A stretch of 64,000 nucleotides of DNA, from NCBI GenBank assembly GCA_009746045.1, contig RPFO01000500.1, forward strand, positions 379,199-443,198, read 5' to 3'. Shown here piece after piece: positions 32,700-43,590 of the stretch (position 1 is its first letter; every line of letters starts with the position of its first letter). The stretch comes from Mesostigma viride (taxonomy: Eukaryota; Streptophyta; Mesostigmatophyceae; Mesostigmatales; Mesostigmataceae). The translations under genes and the position numbers were made by a program. The notes beneath the pieces are model-generated. The model saw nothing but the letters and a program-made list of their open reading frames with translations, searched no databases and was not told the origin of the DNA.

Positions 32700-34088
32700 A
32701 TGGCGAGCAAACGCCCCTTGACGCAACGCAGCCTGGCGGCTGCGCTCGGCACTGAAACTACGTCTGCAGCTCCGGCTGCAGCTTCGCCATCAGGTCCGGC
32801 AGGCAGCGGTGACACTAGTCGTGCACTGGTGGTCGCCCAGCAACCTCTCGGGCTCAATGCCTCGCCATCGGCATCGCCTGACCCTAAACGCAGCCGCCCA
32901 GCCGACAACACAGGAGGGTTTTCACGCCCCAAAGAACCGCGCTTTCGGCCTGAACCTTTCAAGGTCGATGATCACGACTGGACCAACATGTCCCCGGCAA
33001 CTGCCCTGCGTTGCCTCTTGTACGGGGACTACGCCTCGCTTTATGACCTGTGCCTCCATCTCTACGACATCAATCGCCGGCCTCATCTGCGCCGACGGCA
33101 GCTGGTGGCATAACATCAGCGTGCTGGACGGGTGCAACCGCGCCTACCTCCAACACACCATCCTCAACTCCCTTCTCATGCGCTCTGACGGCGAGATCTG
33201 GGCTCCATCCATCTCCGCCTCCACACTCCGTTCCATCCTCACGGAAGCCTTTCAGCAGCACGTGACCCCCCTTTCTGCTGACGTGGCAGCAACGCCGGGG
33301 TGGTCCGCTGGCTGCTGAACTTCCTCACCTCACCGCTACCTCTGACTGCCATTTCCGCCTCGGAGGCCACTGCCGACATCAAAGCCCAGCTCCTCGACCT
33401 CGACCAACGCCTTCAAGCCACCGCCAACGCCCTTGAGAGCTTGCATGACACCGCCGGCCTCACCGCCCAGGCGGTGAAGGACATCGCCGCCCAGCCGGCT
33501 CCTGCTGGCCCGGCCGGCGATGCTCCCTCCACCTGGGAGGACTTGCTTATTAAGCAGCACACCACCTCCACCACCTCCACCATCTCGGCACAACTCAAGT
33601 AACAAGCCCTCGACCTTCGCGAGGAAGCCGACATCGCCCGGCGCAGCCACAATGTCATCGTCAAGCACTTCGACCAGCAGGCAGGTGAGACCTCCACGAG
33701 CCTTCTTGAGGCATTTAAGCGCGCCATTCTTGCCCCCATGTTACTCACTGGTGAGCTGGACATGTCGGCTGTCCGCCTCCCCCGCGCGCGGGGGAAGGCT
33801 GGCCCGGCACCCGTGCTCCTCACCTTTAAGTACATGGCGGACAAGCTGGCGTTCCTTAAATGCCGCAAGAAGCTCTCGGAGACTCACTTCACGCTGGACG
33901 ACGACTTGACCCTGGCCCAGCAACAGCGGCGACGCGAGCTATGGCCGACCCACCTTCAGCACCGGCAGAGCGCAAGGGCGAAGCCGATATGCTGGAGGGG
34001 GGCGGTCATCCACGTTGACCACAAGCGGCCTGGCAGCCCCCTCCTGCAACCTCAGACTAGGAATATATATACCACTAGTGTAGATTAG
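32700..34088 (+). pseudogene. Half-LINE ORF1 protein (frame-broken)
   Basis: ATG at 32700 (MASKRPLTQRSLAAALGTE). The N-terminus is Ala/Pro/Ser-rich. A mid region (SWWHNISVLDGCNRAYLQHTIL) is followed by helical sequence (ATADIKAQLLDLDQRLQATANALESL). The L1-type ORF1 C-terminal domain follows (LLTFKYMADK, LKCRKKLSET, DDDLTLAQQQRRREL). Frame changes near 33075 and 33290 and a TAA at 33600 break it. By family it would be an RNA-binding chaperone that coats element RNA. Not functional as read. Confidence 0.68.
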
Positions 34089-34232
34089 TCAGGCTTAGCC
34101 TAGCATGTGGCCCACGCGCATGTGCGCCCATAATGGCCCCCATGGATGTGCAGCTTCAGAACTTAGCCAAGCCATGCCTATAATGGGACCCCCATGGATG
34201 TTGCATTAAGAATTCAGCCATGCTATGCCATG

Positions 34233-34825
34233 GCCGACCTACCTCCAGCTCCGGCAGACCAAGGCGGGGCAGCCGGTGTACTGGAAGGGGGCGGCCATCT
34301 ACGTCGGCCACAAGCCCTGGCAGGCGACCCCCGCGGCCCCAGCCGGACTCCAGACGCCCCAGCTTAGGGGAATACAGCAGTAGTAGTGTAGAATAGATAG
34401 ACCGTGGCCATGTACATGTACGCCTCCTAGAGGCCCTATTCCAGCTAAGCCACGCGCTTTATGTAATCATGTACATGTGTGCCTATGATGAGCCACACTC
34501 CAGACGATGCCTAGTTTTTTTAGGAATGCTGTGCCCATGCAGAGAGCTGCTCTCTGCTGAGATGCCACGCTCTAGTTTTTGTATAGCCATGATGATCTTC
34601 CCCCTCACAGGCATGCTCCCCCCTTACCCGGGCATAGCGTGATAGACCATGAGGGTGCGGGTGCCCTGGTGCACCTGGGGCTAGAGCAGGGGTAGCTTAC
34701 ATTCCCACCCTTGCATGCATGAAGTAGCCTAGAATGTATTAAAAGCCATATGCCACTTCTCAGGGCTATGTGCTACATCTACTCCCAACGGAGTGATGTT
34801 GATAACTAATTAATTAATAATTATA
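34233..34825 (+). mobile_element. 5'-truncated half-LINE nested in the previous one, with target duplication
   Basis: This 593-bp copy starts inside the ORF1 C-terminus (ADLPPAPADQGG in one frame) and ends with the stem-loop and TAATTAATTAATAATTATA. It is flanked by the 8-bp duplication ATGCCATG at 34225-34232 and 34826-34833. This shows its mobility by target-primed reverse transcription and defines its true 3' end. Confidence 0.82.
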
Positions 34826-35122
34826 ATGCCATGCAGAGAGATGATCTCTGTCGAGAAGCCATGTCCTAGTAGCTCTTGTATAGCCATGATGATCTTCCTC
34901 CCCCGTGCCAGGATCCCCCCCTTATAGGCGGGTTGACTGACCTGAGACAGCATGGTGGTGCGGGTGCCCTGGTGCACCTAGAGCACGGGTAGCTTACATT
35001 CCCACCCTTGCATGAAGTAGCCTAGGATGTATTAAAAGCCATATGCCCCTTCTCAGGGATATGTGCTACACATTGACTCCCAATGGAGTGATGTTGATAA
35101 TTAATTAATTAATTAATGAATT

Positions 35123-35560
35123 AATTAATTAATTAAAATCATAGCTCCGTTGGGAGCATATGTAACACATAGCCCTGAGAAAGGGGCATCTATGGGTTTG
35201 TAATACAATCAGGGCTACAACCTGCAGGTGGAGGATATGTACAACTGTCACCTGCTCTGGGTGCACAAGGTGCACCTGCACCGCCATGATGGTTCATGCC
35301 TCCTTAACAAGCACAGGCACCCAGGGGCCGGGGCTTGAGGAGAGGGCCTAGAAGGCCTGCATGACATATGGGGTGGAGGGTATGTGGCTAGGCTATAGCT
35401 GGTGTACACATGGCATCTCAGCAGAGAGTAACTCCCTGCATAGGCATCGCATGGCTAAATTCTTAATGCATCATCCATGGGAGGTCCCATTGTAGGCTGG
35501 GCGCGGCTAGATACTGAAAGCAATTAATGAATACCAGCGCCGATGCCTTAATTAGCACTA
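35123..35560 (-). mobile_element. Half-LINE-related 3' end, diverged, minus orientation
   Basis: The stem-loop CTCCCAACGGAG on the minus strand and a TAAT tail at 35123-35136 are followed by a diverged family 3' UTR. It lies tail to tail with the 32555-35122 copy. Confidence 0.55.
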
Positions 35561-35604
35561 TTTAACCATGTACATGTGTGCCTATGATGTGCCACACACC
35601 AGAT

Positions 35605-35940
35605 TAAATTAAATTAAATTATAACATGCCTCCGTTGGGAGATCATGTAGCACATATTCCTTGATGGGGGTGGAGGTGTGAGGAAGCCGCGTAATCGAAC
35701 TAACCTAACTCTAAGCTATCTAGTCTATAAATTAATCCTAACTACACTACTCAGCAAAACGCCCCTTCCTCTTGCATGGTGGGGGTGGCGCTTGCCCACA
35801 GGGGCTGGCGTGTGAGCCTTGACAATCTTCTGCCACCGCTTCTTGTTGTGCTTGGCAGTCCAAAGAAGGGAGAGGGAGTGGATGCGGTGTTCAAACTGAT
35901 CGAGCTGGGACCACTAGGTCGGCCAGCAACAACTGGGTGT
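35605..35940 (-). pseudogene. LINE ORF2 C-terminus with family-1 3' end
   Basis: On the minus strand, HSLSLLWTAKHNKKRW, then IVKAHTPAPVGKR (about 35890-35800) aligns by eye with the family-2 ORF2 end (LSVIWNKMMDKAKW, then PPPVGKR). A short 3' UTR follows, with CTCCCAACGGAG and an AATTTAATTTAAT tail at about 35605-35620. It looks like an autonomous LINE sharing its 3' end with the half-LINEs. The copia-like element at 35941 interrupts it. Confidence 0.5.
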
Positions 35941-36413
35941 AGTTAGTCTCCATGCTTTGCTGTAGACTAAGTCTCAAAGGCATTGTGAATACAACGTATG
36001 AATAAGCCTTGTAAACCTACGTTGGTATGTGAATATAAATACCACGTGGGCTATGCAGATAGGAATGCTAGTCGAGTCGCATACGTTTCCCTAGATAGGT
36101 ACTTTGGGTACTGAGGTACGTGACAGATGTCAGTACCCAGTATACGTAGTGTCCTGTCATTGGACGGTACTAGAGTATCCTAGATAGGGACCGTACTGCA
36201 GCGTGCATTGATCTGTGATCGCACGATGCAGTGACTAGACTGCTACCTGTCATCGTGTGGCCTCGGGCCAACGGTCTGCACCCAACGGTCACTGGCGGCG
36301 CAGCCGGTGAGAGGAACGTTGATAAAGGGTAAACCTATTTTCTAATGAACCAAGCAATTCATTGCTCACAGCCTTCAGTGTTCTCAAGCAATATATCCCA
36401 CCGCATTCTAACT
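35941..36413 (+). repeat. 5' LTR of copia-like element 1
   Basis: 473 bp, starting AGTTAGTCTCC and ending TCTAACT. The outer bases form an inverted repeat AGTTAG/CTAACT rather than TG..CA. The limits are fixed by the target duplication. No initiator-Met primer site follows it. Confidence 0.9.
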
Positions 36414-36431
36414 TGAATTTTATTTGCTACC

Positions 36432-36800
36432 ATGGCTATCACGAACAAGAATGTCGCTAAGAAGCTTACCTACAACGAGGATGATGATGGGCAGGATCGG
36501 CGGATGCCCAAAGACAACAACAAGAAGCCGGCTGGCGATGCGGCCATTTCCAAGAAAAAGAAAAAGAACAAAAAGACTCACAATGGTTGCCAGGACGAGG
36601 GGACGGCGGCTGCAAAGCCGACCGACCTACCCCCCTCCCCTGCGAGGCCGGAGGCCGAGACGGCTCCCCCCGGGGAGACCGGCTTACCCTCGACTCCGGC
36701 GGCCGCCCCAGCCGCAACCACGGCTGGCGCGGCCATGGCTGCGGAGACCTCGGTGGTAAACCCCACTGAGGCTCCACAGTCCGGCCCCCGTTGCCATCTC
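36432..36800 (+). pseudogene. Gag N-terminus of copia-like element 1 (frame-broken)
   Basis: ATG at 36432 (MAITNKNVAKKLTYN), 18 nt after the LTR. It encodes a Lys-rich, then Pro/Ala-rich N-terminus. The frame must shift near the C5 run at about 36783-36789 to reach the next segment. No motif is recognised. Assigned as gag by position. Confidence 0.6.
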
Positions 36801-38929
36801 TTCGGGAGCGTCTGCCCCGTCAGACGGCCTCAGTGGCACCGGACGGGACGATTACCTTTCGTCCCGCCACATCAAACCTTAATGTCCCTTTCGCCCAGGG
36901 ACACAACCACATTGAACTAACGTTTGGGCGACCCTCTGCGTCCCTTCTTCGCAAGAAGAAAGACATGGAGAGTATTAAACTCGCACGGGTGGTGCGTAAA
37001 CCTGTGGAACCCATCGGCGGACAACCAATGTCCGACGATGAGGTATCCGACACTGCCAGTCTCCCCGATGGGGAGACTGAGATCAATCTTACCCCAGCGC
37101 TCCTGGCGGTCGAGCAGGCCGCGCTGGTGGCAAATGAAGAACGCCGAGCGAGGCAGCGCGACCGAGAGGTCCGCCGAGAGGCGGCTTTTCGGCTCGCCGC
37201 TAAGCGGCAAGAATATGAAGAGGAAGCCGCCCGTCGCCTGGCTACCCACCAGGCGATGGCGGACGCGTACCGCGAGGCCACCCAGCGGTTACGTGACCTC
37301 CTCAAAAATGCTGACTATCCCATGCACTATGCGGACAGTCAAGACCTGGCCGAGCTTGCTCGGTCAGCACACTTTAAAAGCATGTCCTCCATCACCCAAG
37401 CCAGGGTCACGGAGGCCATCTTGGCCAAACATGGGGTGGTAGCTGAAGAAGCCCCCCCGCTGGAAACCACCAGCAAGAAACCCTCTCCCCCCAACCCTGC
37501 AGTACAAGGAGGGACTGCTGGCCCTGGGCTCGAGGAAGGGCAAAGAGGCGGACTGTCCAGTCCGGCCTGCTATGATCATGGGAGACCACTCCCTGACATA
37601 CCCGAGGATGAGGCTGCCTTTCAGGCAGCCCTCCGGGAGCATGAGGTACGCAAGGAGATGAAGCGTCTCATGCGGGAGGAGGCCAGGAGGAGAGCAGAGG
37701 CAGACACCCCTGCCCGCCCCTCCACCGATGGGGCTGGACCCAGTGGGGTTACCCGGACACCCCCGGGCTCCCCCAGGGCCACCATGACCCCCCTCCCCCT
37801 CCCCCACCACCCCAGGTTCGCCCTGTGGGTTGGGGCCCCCTCCCAACCAGGGGGGTGGCCAGGACCCCAGGAGGCCCTGGGGGGAGGTGCAGAGGTGCCA
37901 CAGGCACCCAACAGGCCTGCTGAGGCCCCCCCAAGGAGCGGGGATGTCCTGGAACAGCTCGCCATTCTCCAGGCCCAGCTGGCCTCGTTGCAAGATCAGC
38001 AGTTAACAGCTAACCAGCTGCAAACTGTCGAGGGCCTGCGCGCCCTGATGTCGCGGTATGAGCGGGGGACCATCAACCTGGACCCCACCCGCCTGCAACA
38101 AGCAACCGACGGCTTCTTGAGGGCCAACCCCCCTCTCACAGGTGTGTTTAACCCTCATAAAAAGGAATCCAAAATCAATATTGCTGGCTTGCCTGAGGGT
38201 CACACTGTTGAACAAGCTAAGCAATTTGTTTTTGCTTTGGAGTATGGGATGGAAGGTCTTAACCTTAGACATCAGTTTAAGGCTCTCAGGGCCTCCTCCA
38301 CATTCCATCAATCATCTCCTGCAATCAGAGCATTGATTCAAACCTATCAGGAACGTACCCTGACACCTGAAGCAGCCATTGAACAGTGGCCTACCTTTAT
38401 CACTGATCTGAAACAGCTAGTGCTTACCAATAACCACATGGAAGCAGTAGAACGTTTCAACTGGCTTGCTGCATATAAGGTGAACAAGAATAACCTCTCT
38501 GGGGATGCAAAAACATACAGGGTAATGATTGAGAAAGACCTTGAGCTTCTCAAGCTCCAACCAAGGTATCTCATCCACACCTGGCTAACAAAAGCTAATT
38601 TGCAACCTTCTGTCCTGGCTACCCTGCTTACAGGCCTCAAGTCCCTCTGGGACAACTTCAGAGCTGCCATGCTCTATATCGAGGAGGCAGTGGACCCCCT
38701 GGGTACTGGCAACAACCAGGCCCAGGACCCCAAGGTCCAGGGTGTCCAAGGCCACAAACGCAAGGGGCAGGCCAGCCAGGGGGGGCACCCAAGACCCACA
38801 AGTCCTCCCACCAAGGGGGCAGTGGCTCTCAGGGGCGTGGCAACACGTGGCACCGTGTGCCCCTGCATGGCAACCCCAACAACAACAACAACACAACAAC
38901 AACAACAGGTCCCAGCAGGGCAACAATAA
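36791..38929 (+). pseudogene. Gag main part of copia-like element 1
   Basis: A charged coiled-coil-like region (NEERRARQRDREVRREAAFRL) precedes a Pro-rich linker. A helical capsid-like domain spans about 38000-38700 (FNPHKKESKINIAGLPEGH, RHQFKALRAS, AIEQWPTFITDLKQLVL). An Asn/Gln-rich tract follows (read in the 38742-39059 frame), and a Cys-rich C-L-R-C-F-Q-R-G-A-R-H-N-C knuckle at about 39062-39100 lies beyond frame breaks. Gag would form the particle and bind RNA. Confidence 0.65.
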
Positions 38930-39001
38930 CAACAGGTCCCAACAGGGCCAAAACAACAACAACAACAGGTCCCAGCAGGGCCAGAACCGGTCCCAGCAGG
39001 G

Positions 39002-39032
<31 letters not shown>

Positions 39033-40569
39033 CAGCCTGGCAACCCTGGGGGTCCATAAGGTGCCTGAGGTGCTTCCAACGAGGGGCACGGCACAACTGC
39101 CCCAACAACGACTCCCTGGCCAACGGGGTGGATCTCTGCCCGGGCTGCTGGCACGCACGTCATCCCCTGGGGCCTCCAGGCAGCCGTTGCAACAGGCCTC
39201 GCTACCAAATCAATGTGAGTTCACTCACCTTATGTACTCTGAGGATGATGATCTCATTACCATTGGGGATGGCAACCAGGGCATAATTGATTTTGAGGCA
39301 GCAACCTTACTGTCCTCCCAACACCCTGTTCTGGAACCTTACATAAAAGCACTAACCCCTACTGTTGACAACTCCATAGATATCAAGGAGCTTGCTCATC
39401 AGCTGCACCTAGCCATGGGTCATGAAACAGTGGCTGAGGAACTGGCCAGACGGCTGGGGGGTAGTAGCATGGGAAAACAACTCAGGAATGCAGTAAAACT
39501 GGCTAGACAACACTGTCAAGAATGTCAGTTCAATAGCCCCAAACCTCAAAAATGGCATACTGCAACTCCTTCCACCAATAGGGGCATGATAGTGGGGGAT
39601 GTGATGCACATCAACAAAGATGTCCAACCCTACCTGATCCTAAAAGACTCATGGTCCAGGTTCACAGTAATGGAACCCCTACCTGGCATGTCTGCAGGGC
39701 AGCTACGTGTTGCACTCATGATTGCTTTACCCAGATTCTACCCAGTTGACAGAATTTTGCTTGATCAACAATTTTCTTGTCTGACTGACCTGGAAGGGTG
39801 TGAAGCAATAGAGATTGCTGGGCTGGAAGATCATGAGGGTCAGGGGGTCATTGAAAGAACCATCAGATCTGTCAAAACCCTACTAGCCAAAAATCCTTCC
39901 AAGGATGCTACTTCAGGGGTCTATTGTGACAGGGCACTCTGGTGTCATGAAATGTGCACAACCCTAAACATGAGACCTGTCTTGCATGCCACGTGGGGTG
40001 AAGTAATCCCAGCAGGCCTGCAGGCAGGTGTATATCCCCCAGAGGTGATAGCACTGTACAACACTGCACGTGCACAAACCTCAGCAAAACTGGCAGAAAA
40101 AGATAAAACCCATTCCAGGCCAGTATTCCAAAAAGGTGATCAAGTTCTCTATTACAAGGAAAACAGCTTTGGTAAGGTTGGAACTTGGCTAGGTCCAGTT
40201 ACCATCCGTGGATTTACCAAAAACAGCAAGACCGTGGAGGTCAAGCACAATATCAATGGGAAGCGTCACAGGGTGAGCTGTCATAGAATTAAGAAGTATT
40301 ATTCTCCCATGGCAGACGTGCCTGGGGAAGAGTCTTTAAGCATGGACTCACTACTTCTATCTGGCAACTCCAGCATGCCCAGCAGTAGCTCTGAGCCACC
40401 AATTACTGCTGTTGACAGCACCACAGCACCCTCTGTGAACCCTTCCACCCTCAGTGAAGCCAGGCCCACTTCACAACCTGGGGATTGCTTAACCAGGCAC
40501 GAGGTAGCTGGGTTGGAAGCATTAGCTCAGCCCCAAGGCACCAACCTGTCTGCCAACCTCCCGCTCTGA
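38857..40569 (+). CDS. Integrase of copia-like element 1
   Basis: The first 100 residues or so of this frame are a shadow of the Asn-rich gag tract. The integrase proper starts near residue 120. Zinc-binding HHCC: H184, H189, C220, C223. Catalytic residues by pattern: D248 (IVGDVMHI), D303 (ILLDQQF), E333 (GVIERTIRS), so D-x29-E instead of the usual D-x35-E. A GDQVLYYKENSFGKVGTWLGP segment resembles the integrase C-terminal fold. The frame stops at 40569, just before the protease frame. Confidence 0.85.
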
Positions 40570-40576
40570 GGTCAAA

Positions 40577-42208
40577 TTGGCAGTCGCCTTGCAAGCATTA
40601 CACAGGTCACATAAGCAACAAGCTGCTGTGGCCGCAGGGTTGGCAAAAGTCTCAGCTGTGTGCACTAGTCAGGACCCCTGGACCCTGGCAATAGACACTC
40701 AGGCACAGGTCAGTGTGATCAGTGCACAAGCCATCCCTGGTCTTGAGATTGCACCTTCATTTTGGGCACGGGTGCAGGATTTCTCAGGCCAAAGCTCACT
40801 GGATGTAGTGGGACAAGTGATGCTCCCTATACTTGGTATTCAGACACCCTTCCAGGTGGTGGAGGGGTACTCTGGTAACACCTTGTTGGGGGAACCTTTT
40901 GTATCCTATCCTGGGGTGCTTATCTCAGCTAATGAGCTCAGTGTCACAGGGGTGGGTGCAGTTCCTCTGGACCACTTTAAAATCCCTCTCTCCAGTATTG
41001 TCCCTGGTATGGATGCTGTCATCAAGGCAGTCAACACTCAGTATGCACCAGGGGAGATCCCTGATCTGGACAAGTTAGTGCACAGCCAGTTCCTCCATCC
41101 CTCAGCCTTTGGGCTGGGTAAGTGGGACATAGCCATGCACTCACCCCACCAAATCTCCCACGTCATACAAGAATGCAAAACACAAAAAGGGTTTACCAAG
41201 TGGCTGATGGCCATTGTCCACCAAGCCAGGCAGGAATGGGTCCTGCCCAACCCCAAAAACCCTCAATACAAACCGCCTGTCACCCCTTCATGGGACGTGC
41301 CAGAGGGAGCCAAAAAGCTCAGATTAAAATTTGTTCTCAAACAAAAACCACAAAAAGTGGGCTCCCCAATCTTCCATGCCAGACCATGTGTCACAGAATT
41401 AAAGGGGACATCCACACTGCCAAAAGGGGAAACATACACACCTGGGCTGCAACAAACCTCACTCAGGATCATGCTCTCCCTCTTCCTCCACAACCTCAAT
41501 GCAGGCCAAGACTATGTCTGCAAAGCCACTGATATTAAAAGGGCCTTCCTCAGGGGGGACCCAGAAAAGGCTGAATCTGTGTGGAAAGGGAAGGTGTACG
41601 TGGTAGACACCCCAGCTGTGTGGAAACCTTATATTGATGAGCCCCACCTTATCATCAACATTGGGGTGGAAGGGCTTGTCAGTGCCCCAAAAATTTTCAG
41701 AGACTCAGCAGAGGAAGTATTCAAAAAGCTCAAGGCCACGTATGATGACCTGGACCCATGCTTTTTTGTTGTACCCACCCCCTCTGGACTGCTGTTCTTT
41801 GTGTGGCATGGAGATGACCAACTCATTTGTGGGCCTAGAGCTGAGGTGGAAAAATTTATTCAGCAGGTCCAGGAATCATATGAGATTGGCAAACAGGTGG
41901 AATTGAGCACAACCCCCATCCAGTTCTGTGGCATCATGTTGCAGCTGCACAGGCAGCCAGATCAATGGGTCTGCTCTCTCTCTCCTCCTGCAGAATATAT
42001 TCAAGATTGTCTAGATCTGCTGCATCACACCTGCCTCCCCTTACACATGTGTGCCACTGTTCAGGGCAAACTGGGGTGGTGGTCAGCCATCTGTGGGGCT
42101 CCCTTAGCTGTCATCAGCAGGGTCACCCATGATGTTCTAGTCAAAATCAAATGCAGTCACATCAGGAAGTTGATCCATGACTGCCCCCCCTCATCCTCCA
42201 TGGCCTGA
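40577..42208 (+). CDS. Protease and reverse transcriptase of copia-like element 1
   Basis: Residues 30-140 look like a retropepsin: LAIDTQAQVSVIS (D40-T41-Q42 where DTG/DSG is usual), a VVGQVMLPILG strand and NTLLGEPF for the I/L-L-G motif. The RT follows: LRLKFVLKQK, YTPGLQQTSLRIMLSLFL, DIKRAFLRGD near residue 318 (first catalytic Asp), and FVWHGDDQLICG near residue 410 (GDD where copia has VDD). It is separated from integrase and RNase H by single frame changes. Protease between INT and RT is the unusual point. Confidence 0.85.
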   Translation: MAVALQALHRSHKQQAAVAAGLAKVSAVCTSQDPWTLAIDTQAQVSVISAQAIPGLEIAPSFWARVQDFSGQSSLDVVGQVMLPILGIQTPFQVVEGYSGNTLLGEPFVSYPGVLISANELSVTGVGAVPLDHFKIPLSSIVPGMDAVIKAVNTQYAPGEIPDLDKLVHSQFLHPSAFGLGKWDIAMHSPHQISHVIQECKTQKGFTKWLMAIVHQARQEWVLPNPKNPQYKPPVTPSWDVPEGAKKLRLKFVLKQKPQKVGSPIFHARPCVTELKGTSTLPKGETYTPGLQQTSLRIMLSLFLHNLNAGQDYVCKATDIKRAFLRGDPEKAESVWKGKVYVVDTPAVWKPYIDEPHLIINIGVEGLVSAPKIFRDSAEEVFKKLKATYDDLDPCFFVVPTPSGLLFFVWHGDDQLICGPRAEVEKFIQQVQESYEIGKQVELSTTPIQFCGIMLQLHRQPDQWVCSLSPPAEYIQDCLDLLHHTCLPLHMCATVQGKLGWWSAICGAPLAVISRVTHDVLVKIKCSHIRKLIHDCPPSSSMA

Positions 42209-42213
42209 ATCTG

Positions 42214-42738
42214 ATGGAAGACATCCACATACACAGTGTCATGGACAGCTCCATGGAGAGCAGAACAATCAATCAGATGGGGGCACGGGAATCAGGGCTG
42301 TTTTTTCTCACCAACAGGTCAGATTACATGTCCCTCACTTCCTGGTACAGCAGGCTACACCGCAGAAAACCTGGCAGCAGCAACTCAGCTGAATGTCGTG
42401 CTGTGGTGTCTGCTGCATTGCATGCTCGTTCCCTGCAGCACATGCTCACCTGGCTACAAACCCAGGCAGGCAGCACATGCAATGTCATCTCACATCTCTA
42501 TACTGACAGCCAATCTGTGATCAGTTTTCTAACCAAGAAATCTGTCTCTGCTGCTGTCCACACTGACTTGGATTGGGTGATCCTCAAACAGGAGGCCACC
42601 TATTTTTCCAGCTGGACTCATGTGGATGATGAGGACAACCCAGCAGACGCTCTCACGAAGCTGCGGGATGCTGCTGGCCAACAGTACCAGCTCCTCTTTC
42701 AGAACATGAACCCCTATGATATCAGAGTCAGTGTTTGA
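42214..42738 (+). CDS. RNase H of copia-like element 1
   Basis: It contains IHSVMDSSMES (first Asp), NSAECRAVVSAA (Glu), YTDSQSVISFL (Asp) and DEDNPADALTK (last Asp), the copia-type RNase H signature ending in NPAD.LTK. The frame differs from the RT frame that stops at 42208, so one indel near 42200 has split pol. Confidence 0.85.
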   Translation: MEDIHIHSVMDSSMESRTINQMGARESGLFFLTNRSDYMSLTSWYSRLHRRKPGSSNSAECRAVVSAALHARSLQHMLTWLQTQAGSTCNVISHLYTDSQSVISFLTKKSVSAAVHTDLDWVILKQEATYFSSWTHVDDEDNPADALTKLRDAAGQQYQLLFQNMNPYDIRVSV

Positions 42739-43112
42739 ATAAATGACTGGCCATAGCACAGTACACAACCACCACACCCCCTTACCACAGCGATAGCTGC
42801 TGGGCGCCATAAAATTCAACACATTCGTTGTGGGGTGTGAGTGCTGGCTAGGTCAGATTTGTATCCATTTGCAGCTTGAGGACACAAGCTTTGTATCCAT
42901 TTACTTAATGTGTGCTTCAGTAACTGGCCAAACCAGCCAGCTGTGTACACCTTATTTAATGTGCAATATAACACCTGGCCAGAACAGCCAGCTGTAACCA
43001 ACCTGGCTCAACCAGCCATGTCTCTTTTGTACCCCTAATCAACTTAAAAACAATAACAATAATGTTGGGGGTGCAGACCTGCATTAAGAAATAAATAATA
43101 AAACAATACTGG
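42739..43112 (+). other. 3' untranslated region of copia-like element 1
   Basis: Non-coding, with short repeats of CCAGCCAGCTGT type. It ends in an A-rich stretch (AAGAAATAAATAATAAAAC, 43087-43105) just before the LTR, a weak polypurine candidate. Confidence 0.6.
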
Positions 43113-43585
43113 AGTTAGTCTCCATGCTTTGCTGTAGACTAAGTCTCAAAGGCATTGTGAATACAACATATGAATAAGCCTTGTAAACCTACGTTGGTAT
43201 GTGAATATAAATACCACGTGGGCTATGCAGATAGGAATGCTAGTCGAGTCGCATACGTTTCCCTAGATAGGTACTTTGGGTACTGAGGTACGTGACAGAT
43301 GTCAGTACCCAGTATACGTAGTGTCCTGTCATTGGACGGTACTAGAGTATCCTAGATAGGGACCGTACTGCAGCGTGCATTGATCTGTGATCGCACGATG
43401 CAGTGACTAGACTGCTACCTGTCATCGTGTGGCCTCGGGCCAACGGTCTGCACCCAACGGTCACTGGCGGCGCAGCCGGTGAGAGGAACGTTGATAAAGG
43501 GTAAACCTATTTTCTAATGAACCAAGCAATTCATTGCTCACAGCCTTCAGTGTTCTCAAGCAATATATCCCACCGCAATCTAACT
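43113..43585 (+). repeat. 3' LTR of copia-like element 1
   Basis: 473 bp, identical in length to the 5' LTR; two differences seen (ACAACATATG; CCGCAATCTAACT). It is followed by the target duplication GGTGT. Confidence 0.9.
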
Positions 43586-43590
43586 GGTGT

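Larger units (their letters stand above)
32555..35122 (+). mobile_element. Half-LINE, near full length, with nested younger copy
   Basis: The element has a 5' UTR (32555-32699), ORF1 (32700-34088), and a 3' UTR that runs to 34232 and resumes at 34834. It ends in the stem-loop region near 35080-35092 (CTCCCAATGGAG here) and a TAAT-repeat tail (35098-35117). Subtracting the nested copy leaves about 2.0 kb without any endonuclease or RT. The same plan as the minus copy at 7091-9240 shows that ORF1-only is the family structure, not a one-off deletion. Confidence 0.75.
35941..43585 (+). mobile_element. Copia-like LTR retrotransposon 1 with INT before PR
   Basis: The 7645-bp element has 473-bp LTRs at both ends and a 5-bp target duplication GGTGT (35936-35940 and 43586-43590). 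The coding order is gag, integrase, protease, RT, RNase H. The two LTRs differ at two positions that I could see, so insertion is recent, yet gag and pol are broken by frame changes near 36790, 38900-39060, 40560 and 42200. The RT is copia-type, but the PR/INT order is not. Confidence 0.88.
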
